Origin: Streptomyces sp. GKU 895
Lineage (GTDB): Bacteria > Actinomycetota > Actinomycetes > Streptomycetales > Streptomycetaceae
DNA: 64,000 nucleotides
Assembly (NCBI GenBank): GCA_002027195.1
Contig: MWJO01000021.1
Coordinates: 1-64,000 of the forward strand
Direction: 5' to 3'
Of this stretch, positions 43,220-52,380 are shown in pieces; the stretch's first letter is position 1; each line of letters opens with the position of its first letter. The translations under genes and the position numbers were made by a program. The notes beneath the pieces are model-generated. The model had not been told where the DNA came from and made no database searches. It saw nothing but the letters and a program-made list of their open reading frames with translations.

Positions 43220-44149
43220 CTAGATGCCGGCCGCGCGGGCCTTCTCGTACACCTCCGCGGCGACCTCCTTGAACTCCTGCGCGTCCCGCACGGAGCTCTG
43301 GAGCTCGATGAGGATCTCGTCCAGGCCGACCTCGGCATGCGCGACCAGGTCCTCGACGATCTGGTCGACGCTGCCCTGGAAGGGGGCGCGGTCGGCACCG
43401 GAGTGGCCGGACGCCGAGTACCGGGTGTTGACGCGTACGACCGTCTGGATCGGCTCCGTGCGCCCGCGCTCGGCGGCCAGCTCCTGGAGCCCCCGCCACT
43501 GCGCGGCCAGCGTCTCGGCGCCCATACCGACCGGCATCCAGCCGTCGGCGTGGTCGACGAGCCGCCGCTGCGCCTTCTTCGACATGGCCGGCAGCAGGAT
43601 CGGGATCGGCCGGGCGGGCTTGGGACCCACCACGGCGGACACGATCTTCGTGAGCCGTCCGTCGTACGCCACCGGGTCCGGGCCCCAGACCGCGCGGCAC
43701 ACCTCGATCAGCTCGTCCAGGACCTGCCCGCGCTCCTCGAAGGGGCGCACGGACGCGGCCGCGTACTCGTCGAGGGACCAGCCGGTGCCGAGGCCGGCGA
43801 CGACCCGTCCACCGCTCGCCGCGTCCAGCGAGGCGAGGGACTTGGCGAGCTGGAACGGCACGTGCAGCGGGGCGACCAGCACACTGGTGCCGAGCCGGGC
43901 CCGCTCGGTCACCGCGGCGGCCAGGGTGAGCGTGACCAGCGGGTCGGCGACCCCGCGGTACGCCTCCGGCCAGGGCAGACCCTCTATCCCGTACAGGCCC
44001 TGCGTGGCGGGCTCGGGGAACAGGGCGCGCTCGTACACCCACAGGCTGTCGTAGCCGATCCCCTCGGCGGCGCGGGCCACGTCGGGCACGTTCCTGCCGA
44101 GGTCGTACTGCTTGTTCTGGGGGAGTCCGAGTCCGAGCCGTGTCGCCAT
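43220..44149 (-). CDS. LLM-class (F420-dependent type) oxidoreductase
   Basis: A 309-residue luciferase-like TIM-barrel oxidoreductase. Typical motifs are GLGLPQNKQYD at the start, a GLGTGWSLDEY loop and a late phosphate-binding region. In actinobacteria most such proteins use F420 rather than FMN. The reaction is unknown. The ATG at 44149 has AAGGAG five bases upstream, and a longer frame to 44191 is rejected. It converges with davB. Confidence 0.88.
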   Translation of the reverse strand: MATRLGLGLPQNKQYDLGRNVPDVARAAEGIGYDSLWVYERALFPEPATQGLYGIEGLPWPEAYRGVADPLVTLTLAAAVTERARLGTSVLVAPLHVPFQLAKSLASLDAASGGRVVAGLGTGWSLDEYAAASVRPFEERGQVLDELIEVCRAVWGPDPVAYDGRLTKIVSAVVGPKPARPIPILLPAMSKKAQRRLVDHADGWMPVGMGAETLAAQWRGLQELAAERGRTEPIQTVVRVNTRYSASGHSGADRAPFQGSVDQIVEDLVAHAEVGLDEILIELQSSVRDAQEFKEVAAEVYEKARAAGI

Positions 44150-44236
44150 TCCTGCTCCTTTGCACGGGATGCCTGTCTGTCGAACGTACAACGTTCACAG
44201 AACAGTTCGGGTGCGGTGAGCGCGGGACTGGCCGGA

Positions 44237-44923
44237 TCAGTCCGGTAGTGGCGTGAGCAGCATGCGTCCGGCGAATCCCACCGCCGTGTCCAGGCGTTCG
44301 CTGAACTCGGCCGCCACATCGGGCAGTCCGCGCAGCGCCCACAGCGCGCGGGCCGCGGTCCAGGTCGCGTCCCGGGCCCGCTCCAGGCTCCACGCGCCGA
44401 GCAGGTGGGTGAGCGGGTCGGCGATCTGGAGCAGGTCGGGCCCCGGCATCAGATCTTCGCGGATGCGCTCCTCCAGCGAGACGAGGAGATCGCCCACGCG
44501 GTCGAACTCGTCCTCCACGTCGACGGGTTCGCAGTCGAGCGTACGACAGGTGTCCACGACGGCCAGCGCCAGGTCGTGCCCGATGTGCGCGTTGATGCCC
44601 GCCAGCGCGAACTGCAACGGACGTACGCCGGGATGCCGGCGGAACTGGAACAACGGCCGCCAGCAGGCAGGCGGGCGCCGGTCGCGGGCCACCGCGTCGA
44701 CCGCCCGCAGATACCGCTCGGCGAACCGCACGTCCAGCGTGATCGCGGCCCGCGCGTCCGCGAACCGGCCGCTGTCGATGCCCCGGTCGACCGCCTCGGT
44801 GACGGCGAGGTAGACGCGGTTGAACACCGCGATCCCGTCCCGCTCCGGAAGGGCCTCGTCCAGGGCTCGCATCCGGTCGACGACGGTGTCGACGGGAGTG
44901 GTGAAGTGCTCCAACTGCGCCAT
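44237..44923 (-). CDS. DUF5995 family protein
   Basis: A 228-residue, mostly helical soluble protein of the DUF5995 type. Recognisable segments are VFNRVYLAVTEAV (about 34-46), AERYL, and a buried AGINAHIGHDLALAVV stretch (about 109-124), which contains two conserved His. A bound metal or haem-like pocket is possible but not shown. It is in the same direction as the LLM gene, 88 bases upstream of it. The function is unknown. Confidence 0.8.
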   Translation of the reverse strand: MAQLEHFTTPVDTVVDRMRALDEALPERDGIAVFNRVYLAVTEAVDRGIDSGRFADARAAITLDVRFAERYLRAVDAVARDRRPPACWRPLFQFRRHPGVRPLQFALAGINAHIGHDLALAVVDTCRTLDCEPVDVEDEFDRVGDLLVSLEERIREDLMPGPDLLQIADPLTHLLGAWSLERARDATWTAARALWALRGLPDVAAEFSERLDTAVGFAGRMLLTPLPD

Positions 44924-45021
44924 GCACGCAGGGTCCCAGGCCTAGGCTGGCCCGAGTGGCGGCGGGCCCGACGCTTCCCCAGAACGGGGGAACGCGCCCG
45001 TCGTGGGGGAGGGATCAGCGG

Positions 45022-46217
45022 GTGTCGGGCTCACGTGCGCGTCGCCTGGCCGAGCGCCGGGCGGAGCGGCGGCGTGCGGCGCGGCGCAACGGCATGGTCG
45101 CGGCGGCCTCCGTCGTGGTCGCCGTCGGCACCGCGACCGGGATGGTCTCCGCGCTGGACGACGGGCACGGCGCGAACGAGGCCCGTCCCGAGGTGACGGA
45201 GTCCCCGACCCTGGACCTCCGGCCGCCCGCCCCGTCGCCGTCCCCGTCGACGTCGGTTACCAGCGGGTCGGCGTCCCCGTCGACCGCCCCGAAGAAGCAG
45301 GCGAGCCCCACGCCGACGAAGACCGAGAAGAAGCAGCCGCCCGCGCACACCGCCGCCCGTCTCTACCGCCACCCCGACTCCCAGGTGCTCGACTGGGTCC
45401 GCGACAACGCCGGCGATCCCCGGTACGACGTCATCGCGTCCCGGATCGCCGACCAGCCGGCGGCCGTGTGGTTCGCCGAGTACGCGCCCGACACCGTCAC
45501 GGCACGGGTCAGGGCCGTCACCGAGGGCGCCGCCGCGCAGGGCAGGGTGCCGGTCGTCGTGGCGTACACGATCCCGGACCGGGACTGCGGCGGCGCCTCC
45601 AAGGGCGGAGCGCCGGACCTCGACGCGTACGACGCCTGGATCGACCGGTTCGCCGCCGGGCTGGGCTCCGGCGAGGTCGTCGTGATCCTGGAGCCGGACT
45701 CGATCGCCCAGTCCGAGTGTCTCTCCGGCGGCCGACGCGCCGACCGCTTCGCCTCGTTGGCCCGGGCGGCCGCGTCATCAAGGCCGCGAACCCCAAGGCG
45801 CGCGTCTACTACGACGCCGGCCACTCCGGCTGGCACCCGGCGGCCAAACAGGCGGACCTGCTGCGCCAGGCGGGCGCCGGCTCCGCCGCGTCCTCCGACG
45901 GGATCTTCAGCAACGTCTCCAACTTCCACCGCACCGCCGACGAGATCGCCTACGACCGCCGGGTCCTGACGGCCCTCGGCGGCCCGGCGGGCCTCGGTGC
46001 CGTCATCGACACCAGCCGCAACGGCAACGGTGCCCCGGCCGACGGCGAGTGGTGCGACCCGGACGGCCGCAAACTGGGCCGGACGCCGACCTTGAACACC
46101 GGTGAGGCCCGCATCGACGGCTATCTGTGGGTGAAGCTGCCGGGGGAGTCGGACGGCTGCAAGGGGGCGCCGGGGACGTTCACCCCGTCGTACGCCTACG
46201 ACTTGGCGTCGTCGTAG
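45022..46217 (+). pseudogene. Exported glycoside hydrolase family 6 (cellulase-like; one frameshift)
   Basis: A GH6 protein of about 398 residues when restored. A basic N-terminus (Arg-rich) precedes one membrane helix at about 29-48. A Pro/Ser/Thr-rich linker follows (about 55-110), then a GH6 domain. The catalytic acid region reads YTIPDRDCGGASKGG; EPDSIAQ and the late WVKLPGESDG are also kept. GH6 enzymes cut beta-1,4-glucans from the non-reducing side or internally. One base is missing near 45770. The GTG at 45022 follows GGGAGGGA by eight bases. Its end overlaps the convergent permease gene by 22 bases. Confidence 0.85.
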
Positions 46218-47599
46218 GAGCCGTCGGACGAGCCCTCATAGGACGACGTTCCCTCGTCCAGCAGCGGCTTCTGCTCCTTCAGATGGGCCGGCGCGAACGC
46301 CCGCAGCGCGTGGTAGCCGGTGATGACGACCAGCGTGCCGAGCGCGATGCCGCTCAGCGAGAAGGTGTCCGTGAACTTCATCGTCACGTTGCCGACGCCG
46401 ATGATGATGCCCGCCGCAGCCGGCACCAGGTTCAGCGGATTGCGCAGGTCCACCCCGGAGTTGATCCAGATCTGCGCGCCGAGCAGGCCGATCATGCCGT
46501 AGAGGATGACGGTGATGCCGCCGAGGACCCCGCCCGGGATCGCGGCGACGACCGCGCCGAACTTGGGGCACAGGCCGAAGAGCAGCGCGAAACCGGCGGC
46601 GGCCCAGTAGGCGGCCGTGGAGTAGACGCGGGTCGCGGCCATCACACCGATGTTCTCGGAGTACGTGGTGTTGGGCGGGCCGCCCAGCGCGGTGGACAGC
46701 ATCGAGCCGACGCCGTCCGCCGAGATCGCGGTGCCGAGCTTGTCGTCCAGCGGGTCGCCGGTCATCTCGCCGACCGCCTTGACGTGTCCGGCGTTCTCGG
46801 CGACCAGCGCGATGACGACCGGGAGGGCGACGAGGATCGCCGACCACTCGAAGGACGGGCCGTGGAAGTCCGGCAGCCCGATCCAGTCGGCCCGGCCGAC
46901 CGCGGAGAGGTCCAGCCGCCAGTGGTCGGTGAGCTTGCCGCTCGCGTCGACCGCGTGGATGCGGCCGAAGATCCGGTCGAAGGCCCAGGAGATGCCGTAC
47001 CCGAAGAGCAGCCCCAGGAAGATCGCGATCCGGGACCAGAAACCGCGCAGGCAGACGACCGCCAGACCGGTGAACAGCATGACCAGCAGGGCCGTCCACT
47101 GGTCCTGCGGCCAGTAGGTGCTCGCGGTCACCGGGGCCAGGTTGAAGCCGATCAGCATGACCACCGCGCCGGTGACGATCGGCGGCATCGCGGCATGGAT
47201 GATCCGCGCCCCGAACCGCTGCACGGCGACCCCGACGAGGAACAGCGCGACGCCCACCACGAACACCGCGCCGGTCACCGTGGCGCTCGTGCCGCCCTGG
47301 GCGCGGATCACGGCGGCGACGCCCACGAAGGACAGCGAGCAGCCGAGGTAGCTGGGCACCCGGCCGCGCGTGGCGAGCAGGAAGATCACGGTCGCGACAC
47401 CGGACATCATGATCGCCAGGTTGGGGTCCAGGCCCATGAGGACGGGAGCCACGAAGGACGCCCCGAACATCGCCACCACGTGCTGGGCGCCGAGTCCGAC
47501 CGTGCGGGGCCAGGAGAGCCGTTCGTCGGGGCGTACCACCGCCCCGGGCGCGGGCGTCCGCCCGTCTCCGTGCAGCTTCCAGCCGACGCCAAGATCCAT
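46196..47599 (-). CDS. Uracil/xanthine permease (NCS2 family)
   Basis: A nucleobase transporter of the NCS2 family, 467 residues and about 14 membrane helices. Family motifs are QHVVAMFGASFVAPVLMG in the first helix, AENAGHVKAVGEMTG, and the NTTYSENIGVM motif of uracil carriers. The last ~30 residues are a polar cytoplasmic tail. It probably imports uracil with protons. The 3' end overlaps the GH6 gene by 22 bases on the opposite strand. Confidence 0.93.
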   Translation of the reverse strand: MDLGVGWKLHGDGRTPAPGAVVRPDERLSWPRTVGLGAQHVVAMFGASFVAPVLMGLDPNLAIMMSGVATVIFLLATRGRVPSYLGCSLSFVGVAAVIRAQGGTSATVTGAVFVVGVALFLVGVAVQRFGARIIHAAMPPIVTGAVVMLIGFNLAPVTASTYWPQDQWTALLVMLFTGLAVVCLRGFWSRIAIFLGLLFGYGISWAFDRIFGRIHAVDASGKLTDHWRLDLSAVGRADWIGLPDFHGPSFEWSAILVALPVVIALVAENAGHVKAVGEMTGDPLDDKLGTAISADGVGSMLSTALGGPPNTTYSENIGVMAATRVYSTAAYWAAAGFALLFGLCPKFGAVVAAIPGGVLGGITVILYGMIGLLGAQIWINSGVDLRNPLNLVPAAAGIIIGVGNVTMKFTDTFSLSGIALGTLVVITGYHALRAFAPAHLKEQKPLLDEGTSSYEGSSDGSYDDAKS

Positions 47600-47744
47600 G
47601 GTGCGGTTTCGCCTTCCTCGTACGTGCGGATGTCCGGACCATTGTCAGGGAGATCCGCCCAGGTCACCGCCCCGGGGGCGATCCGAGGGTGAGCGACCGC
47701 TTAGCATGAGAGGGTCCCTGTCCTCCGTCCCTGGAGCACCACCC

Positions 47745-48203
47745 GTGACCGCCGAAGCCCCGACCGCCCCCGCTGTGTCCCACGGCCGGCTGATCCCCGT
47801 CACCGTCCACTTCGACGACCTGGACGCGCTCGGCCTCCTGCACAACGCCCGCTACCCGCTCAAGGTCGAGCAGGCCTGGACCGAGCTGTGGCAGGAGCAC
47901 GGCATCCACTTCGACGGCGACTGGGCGGCGGCCGGCGACGCCTGCAACGCCGTCAAGGAACTGCGCATCTCGTACGAGGCGCCGGTGACGAGGACCGGCG
48001 TCTACGGCGTCCACCTCTGGCTGGAGAGGCTCGGCACGACCGGGCTGACGTACGGCTTCCGCTTCTGTTCGCGGGACGGCGCGGTGACCTACGCGCGGGG
48101 TGCCCGGGTCCTCGTACGGCTGGACTCCGAGACCCTGCGGCCGGCGCCGTGGAGCGAGCGGTTCAGGGCCGCGGGTCGGGAACTGCTGCTGCCGGAGGGC
48201 TGA
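47745..48203 (+). CDS. Hotdog-fold acyl-CoA thioesterase
   Basis: A 152-residue thioesterase of the 4HBT/YbgC type. The motif HFDDLDALGLLHNARY (about 23-38) is the hotdog active-site region, with Asp in the usual place. It would release a free acid from a short or aromatic acyl-CoA. The GTG at 47745 follows GGAG by nine bases; an ATG at 47706 is possible but less supported. Its end overlaps the convergent MFS gene by 41 bases. Confidence 0.85.
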   Translation: MTAEAPTAPAVSHGRLIPVTVHFDDLDALGLLHNARYPLKVEQAWTELWQEHGIHFDGDWAAAGDACNAVKELRISYEAPVTRTGVYGVHLWLERLGTTGLTYGFRFCSRDGAVTYARGARVLVRLDSETLRPAPWSERFRAAGRELLLPEG

Positions 48204-49374
48204 TCTTCGGGCGGTCGCGGTCGCCGCCCCGCAGCACGCCCGCGAAGGCCACGAGGCCGCTCGCCAGGACCGTCACCAGGATGAACGACACCAGCAGGCT
48301 GGTCGCCTGGGCGATGGTGCCGATCGCGCTCGGCGCGACCAGCCCCGAGGTGTAGGTGATCGTCGCGACACCGGCGATGGCCAGGCTCGGGTTGGAGCCG
48401 CTGCGGCCGGCGGCGGCGAAGCACAGCGGCACGACCACCGCGATCCCCAGCCCCATCAGGGCGAACCCGGACATCGCCATGGCCGGGTTGGGGGCGGTGA
48501 CGATCAGCAGTCCGCCGAGCGCGGCGAGCGCGCCGCCCGCCCGGACCGTGCGCACCGATCCGTACCGGTCGACGATCCGGTCGCCGGCGAGCCGCGCGAT
48601 CGCCATCGTCAGCGTGAAGCCGGTCGTGCACGCCGCCGCGAGCCCCGCCGACGTCTCCAGCTGGTCCCGCAGATAGACCGCGGACCAGTCCAGGCTCGCG
48701 CCCTCCGCGAACACCGCGCAGAAGCCCACGGCACCGATGAGCAGCGCCGACTTCGGCGGCAGGGCGAAGCGCGGTGGCGCCTCCTCGTCCTCGGCGGGCT
48801 GGAGGTCCAGCACCCAGCGGCAGGACAGCAGGCCGAGGCAGGTGAGGACGGCCGCCGCGAGCGCGTGGTGCAGCCGCGCGTCCGAGCCCAGGTGGGCGGC
48901 GAGGGTGCCGGCCGCCGAGCCGATCAGCGTGCCCACGCTCCACATGCCGTGCAGGCTGGACATGATCGACCGGCCGAGCCGGTTCTCGACCTCGACGCCG
49001 AGCGCGTTCATGGCCACGTCCGCCATACCGGCCGTGGCGCCGTACACGAACAGCGCCAGACACAGGGCGACCAGGTTCGGGGACACGGACGGCAGGACTA
49101 GGGACAGCGTCCACAGGGAGATGAGGCCGCGCAGCGCGTTGCGGGCGCCGAAGCGGTGGCTGATGCTCCCCGCGAGCGGCATCGCCACGGACGCTCCGAG
49201 TGCGGGGAAGGCGAGGGCGAGGCCCAACTGCCCGGCGCTCACCGAGGCATGGTCCTGGATCCACGGCACGCGGGTCGCGAACGAGCCGGTGACGGCACCG
49301 TGCACGGCGAAGACGGCGGCCACGGCGTAGCGGGCGCGCTTCACCTGCCGCTGGTCGTACAGCACGTCACTCAT
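48163..49374 (-). CDS. MFS transporter
   Basis: A 403-residue major facilitator protein with about 12 membrane helices and the loop motif HRFGARNALRG between helices 2 and 3. The ATG at 49374 is used. The same frame continues far upstream, but those residues lie inside the ROK gene. It is divergent from the ROK regulator, with a perfect inverted repeat in the gap, so it is probably controlled by it. A sugar or a drug could be the substrate. Confidence 0.88.
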   Translation of the reverse strand: MSDVLYDQRQVKRARYAVAAVFAVHGAVTGSFATRVPWIQDHASVSAGQLGLALAFPALGASVAMPLAGSISHRFGARNALRGLISLWTLSLVLPSVSPNLVALCLALFVYGATAGMADVAMNALGVEVENRLGRSIMSSLHGMWSVGTLIGSAAGTLAAHLGSDARLHHALAAAVLTCLGLLSCRWVLDLQPAEDEEAPPRFALPPKSALLIGAVGFCAVFAEGASLDWSAVYLRDQLETSAGLAAACTTGFTLTMAIARLAGDRIVDRYGSVRTVRAGGALAALGGLLIVTAPNPAMAMSGFALMGLGIAVVVPLCFAAAGRSGSNPSLAIAGVATITYTSGLVAPSAIGTIAQATSLLVSFILVTVLASGLVAFAGVLRGGDRDRPKISPPAAAVPDPRP

Positions 49375-49420
49375 ACTCTCCCGCCCCTTTGCGGCCTGTG
49401 GATCCCGCCGACGCCGTAAA

Positions 49421-49443
49421 CTATCAGGGACCCTGCCTGATAG
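49421..49443. promoter_or_regulatory. Operator between MFS and ROK genes
   Basis: CTATCAGG (49421-49428) and CCTGATAG (49436-49443) are perfect 8-base inverted repeats separated by seven bases, in the 108-base divergent gap. The A/T content contrasts with the GC-rich surroundings. It is a strong candidate operator for the ROK repressor. Confidence 0.7.
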
Positions 49444-49482
49444 ATAGAACATGAAAAGCCGCCGATCTGGAAGGATCCCGGC

Positions 49483-50649
49483 ATGCCCGCATCCCCCAGC
49501 ACCGCCCGGGCCATCAACGACCGGCTCGCCCTGCGTCTGCTCCAGCGCGAAGGGCCGTTGACGGCAGGGCAGTTGAAGCAGCTCACCGGCCTGTCCAGGC
49601 CGACGGTCGCCGACCTCGTCGAGCGTCTCGCCGCGGCCGGGCTGATCGAGGTGGCCGGGGAGTCGGGCGAGCAGCGCCGGGGGCCGAACGCGAAGCTGTA
49701 CGGCATCGTCGCCGACCGCGCCCATCTGGCCGCGCTCGACGTGCGCACCGAGGGCGTCTCGGTCGTCGTCTCCGATCTGCTGGGCCGGGTACTGGCCGAG
49801 TCCTCGGCCCCGATCGCCGGGGACATCGGCACCGGACCGGCGGTCGAGCAGGCGGTGGCCCTGGTGGAGCGGGTCGCCAAGGAGGCCGGCGCCGACCGCC
49901 TGCACACCGTCGGCATCGGTGCCCCCGGCCTCATCGACCCCGCCACGGGTGAACTCCGCGACTCCACGGGCCTGCCCGAGTGGCACCGCCGCCTGGTCGC
50001 CACCCTCCAGGAACGCCTCCCGGAGGCTCGGGTCCAGGTCGAGAACGAGACGAACCTGGCGGCCCTGGCGGAGCAGCGGGACGGTGTGGCCGGTGACCGG
50101 GACACCTTCGTCCTGCTGTGGCTCGGTCACGGCACCGGCGCGGCGGTGGTCCTGGACGGTTCGCTGCGGCGCGGTGCGTCCGGCGGCACGGGGGAGATCG
50201 GCTTCCTGCCGGTACCGGGGACGGCGGGGCTGCCGTCGGCGACGGGATGCGAGGGCGGCTTCCACTCGCTGGCGGGCTCGGCGGCGATCGCGGAGCTGGC
50301 GGAGGAGTACGGGGTGGTGGCGGAGGCCGACGGGCATGCGCCGCTGGCGGCGGGGCTGGTGGCCGCCGGGACCACGGCCTTCCTGGACGCCCTCGCCGAC
50401 CGCATCGCCGTGGGCGTCTCGTCCGTGGTGGCCGTCCTGGACCCCGGCTGCGTGGTGCTGGGCGGCGAGGTGGGGCAGGCGGGCGGAGCGGGCTTGGCGC
50501 GGAGGGTGGAGGCGCGGGTGCGCCGGATGTCCCCGCTGCCGACCGAGGTGCGGGCCGGCGCGCTGGGTGGCGCGGCGGTGCTGCGGGGCGCGCTGCTGAC
50601 GGCACGGGACCGTGCCCAGGACGAACTCTTCAGCCCGCCTGAGCGCTGA
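49483..50649 (+). CDS. ROK-family transcriptional regulator
   Basis: A 388-residue ROK protein. The winged helix-turn-helix (about 10-65, LTGLSRPTVADLVERL) is followed by an actin-like ROK sugar domain with IGAPGLIDPATG and LGHGTGAAVVLDGSL. The usual CxCGxxGC zinc motif is not present; the region reads GLPSATGCEGG instead with one Cys. Such regulators bind a sugar or sugar phosphate and release DNA. It divergently faces the MFS gene and probably controls it. A long hairpin follows the stop. Confidence 0.92.
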   Translation: MPASPSTARAINDRLALRLLQREGPLTAGQLKQLTGLSRPTVADLVERLAAAGLIEVAGESGEQRRGPNAKLYGIVADRAHLAALDVRTEGVSVVVSDLLGRVLAESSAPIAGDIGTGPAVEQAVALVERVAKEAGADRLHTVGIGAPGLIDPATGELRDSTGLPEWHRRLVATLQERLPEARVQVENETNLAALAEQRDGVAGDRDTFVLLWLGHGTGAAVVLDGSLRRGASGGTGEIGFLPVPGTAGLPSATGCEGGFHSLAGSAAIAELAEEYGVVAEADGHAPLAAGLVAAGTTAFLDALADRIAVGVSSVVAVLDPGCVVLGGEVGQAGGAGLARRVEARVRRMSPLPTEVRAGALGGAAVLRGALLTARDRAQDELFSPPER

Positions 50650-50668
50650 CGCCAGGCCTGAACTGAAG

Positions 50669-50710
50669 GGCCCGGCGGCGGGCAAGGGCCGTCGTCACCG
50701 CCGCCGGGCC
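50669..50710 (+). terminator. Terminator after ROK gene
   Basis: A perfect 13-bp G/C stem (50669-50681 with 50698-50710) with a 16-base loop starts 20 bases after the ROK stop. Confidence 0.75.
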
Positions 50711-50725
50711 GGTCTGCGGTGATCC

Positions 50726-50767
50726 AGAAAGGACTAGACCAAAGAGTCTTACAACTCGGTCGAGTTG
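50726..50767. promoter_or_regulatory. dre-like site and palindrome upstream of the rib riboswitch
   Basis: AAAGGACTAGACCAAA (50728-50743), read on the other strand, contains GGTCTAG, the core of DasR sites in Streptomyces. Nine bases later CAACTCG-GT-CGAGTTG (50752-50767) is a perfect 7-bp palindrome. Both lie about 100-130 bases before the riboswitch, and no chitin-related gene follows. They may be operators of the rib promoter or remnants of a lost gene. Confidence 0.35.
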
Positions 50768-50860
50768 AGAAGTCCAGTCACGGCACCTGTGAGCCACTCC
50801 ACACAACTCACCCGTATGGACCACGATCAGGCGTGGCACACTGGCCCTGTACCAGAAGCA

Positions 50861-50987
50861 GCGCACTCCGGGGTCGGTGAAAGTCCGAACCGGCGGTTAC
50901 AGTCCGCGACCCGACCGCTTCCAGCGGCCGGTTGACCAGGTGAAATTCCTGGACCGACGGTTAAAGTCCGGATGGGAGGCAGTGCGC
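50861..50987 (+). ncRNA. FMN riboswitch (RFN element)
   Basis: A complete RFN element. The closing helix pairs GCGCACT (50861-50867) with AGTGCGC (50981-50987). Conserved loop sequences GGTGAAAGTCC, GGCGGTTACAGTCC, CAGGTGAAATTCCTG (in part) and GACGGTTAAAGTCCGGATGGGAG are present in order. FMN binding should lower expression of the riboflavin genes that start 150 bases downstream. The expression platform is not obvious; a hairpin at 51080-51095 (CTGTCG and CGACAG) and the GC-rich region after 50987 are candidates. No T-run terminator was seen. Confidence 0.97.
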
Positions 50988-51136
50988 GGCGGGCGGGCAT
51001 TCGTGTCGCGCCGCCGTAAGTGTTCGTCCTCGTGGACGACTCTGTCCGGCGTCGCCCCCGGTGTTCCTGCTCGCTCATTCTGTCGTCATCGACAGCCCCG
51101 GAGTCCGTGCCCGAATGAGGCAGGAGGACCCGGGAA

Positions 51137-51742
51137 GTGTTCACCGGAATCGTCGAAGAGCTGGGTGAGGTCACCGCCGTCGAGAATCTCGGCGACGCCT
51201 CCCGCTTCCGGCTGCGCGGCCCCGTCGTCACCGACGGCGCGAAGCACGGCGACTCCATCGCCGTGAACGGGGTCTGCCTCACCGTCGTCGAGCACGAGGG
51301 CGACGAGTTCACCGCCGACGTCATGGCGGAGACCCTCAACCGCTCCAGCCTCGGCGCCCTCACCGTCGGCTCCCGCGTCAACCTCGAGCGCCCCACAGCT
51401 GTGGGCGCCCGGCTCGGCGGCCACATCGTGCAGGGCCATGTGGACGGCACGGGCCAGGTGCTGGAGCGCAAGCCCTCCGAGAACTGGGAGATCGTGAAGG
51501 TCTCGCTCCCCGCGGACCTCTCGCGCTACGTCGTGGAGAAGGGCTCCATCACGGTCGACGGCATCAGCCTCACCGTCGTCGAGGCCGGCCCCGACTACTT
51601 CACGGTCAGCCTCATCCCCACCACCCTTGACCTGACCACGCTCGGCCACAAGCAGCCCGGCGACCCGGTCAACCTCGAGGTCGACGTCGTCGCCAAGTAC
51701 GTCGAGCGGCTGCTCGCGAGCACGCAGGGAGCGGGCAAGTGA
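51137..51742 (+). CDS. ribE: Riboflavin synthase alpha chain
   Basis: Riboflavin synthase, 201 residues, which combines two lumazine molecules into riboflavin and a pyrimidine. The two repeated beta-barrel halves each contain the motifs [10 protein letters not shown] and NGVCLTV in the first, and [10 protein letters not shown] and DGISLTVVE in the second. The GTG at 51137 follows AGGAGGA by eight bases. It is first in the FMN-riboswitch operon and overlaps ribM by four bases. Confidence 0.97.
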   Translation: MFTGIVEELGEVTAVENLGDASRFRLRGPVVTDGAKHGDSIAVNGVCLTVVEHEGDEFTADVMAETLNRSSLGALTVGSRVNLERPTAVGARLGGHIVQGHVDGTGQVLERKPSENWEIVKVSLPADLSRYVVEKGSITVDGISLTVVEAGPDYFTVSLIPTTLDLTTLGHKQPGDPVNLEVDVVAKYVERLLASTQGAGK

Positions 51743-52380
51743 ACTCGCTCAACACCGAGGCGTTCAGCCTCTTCGGCCAGCACATCCTCTGGTCGGACAT
51801 GATCGGCAACATCTTCGGCCTGATCGCCCTCGCCCTCGGCTGGCGCCGCTCCATCTGGAGCTGGCCCGTCCAGTTCCTGGCCGGCCTCATCCTCTTCGGC
51901 GCCTTCTACGGCCATCTGACCGGCAGCGCCGGCAAGCAGGCGATCGTCATGGTCGTCGCGCTGTACGGCTGGTGGCAGTGGAACCGCAGCAAGGAGCAGG
52001 GCGGCGACGGTCACATCGCCCCGCGGTTCGCCAGCTGGCGCGAGCGCGGCGCGATGACCGCCGCCGCGGCCGTCGGCACCGTCGCCGTCGCCCTGCTGTT
52101 CAAGGCCTACCCGAGCCTGTCCTGGGACCCTTGGCCGGACGCCTACATCTTCGTCGGCACCGTCGTCGCGATGTACGCCCAGGCGCGCGGCATGGTCGAG
52201 TTCTGGATCGCCTGGCTCCTCGTCGACCTGGTCGGCGTCCCCCTCAACTTCGCCAACGGTTACGCCTTCTCCGGCTTCGTCTACGTCATCTACGGCGCGC
52301 TCGTCCTGTGGGGCATGCGCGACTGGTGGCTGCGCTCCCGCACGGCCGCGCGGCCCGCTCTGGAAGGAGCGCCGGCATGA
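51739..52380 (+). CDS. ribM: Riboflavin transporter RibM (PnuC family)
   Basis: A PnuC-type membrane protein of 213 residues with about six or seven helices and the [10 protein letters not shown] segment typical of the family. General databases may label it nicotinamide mononucleotide transporter. Its place inside the ribE-ribM-ribBA-ribH operon under an FMN switch matches RibM of other streptomycetes, which was shown to carry riboflavin and roseoflavin. GTGA and ATGA overlaps couple it to ribE and ribBA. Confidence 0.88.
   Translation: MNSLNTEAFSLFGQHILWSDMIGNIFGLIALALGWRRSIWSWPVQFLAGLILFGAFYGHLTGSAGKQAIVMVVALYGWWQWNRSKEQGGDGHIAPRFASWRERGAMTAAAAVGTVAVALLFKAYPSLSWDPWPDAYIFVGTVVAMYAQARGMVEFWIAWLLVDLVGVPLNFANGYAFSGFVYVIYGALVLWGMRDWWLRSRTAARPALEGAPA

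Noticed and set aside
48163..50685. An 840-residue MFS protein on the minus strand
   Set aside because: The upstream half is antisense to the ROK gene. The normal MFS start is the ATG at 49374.
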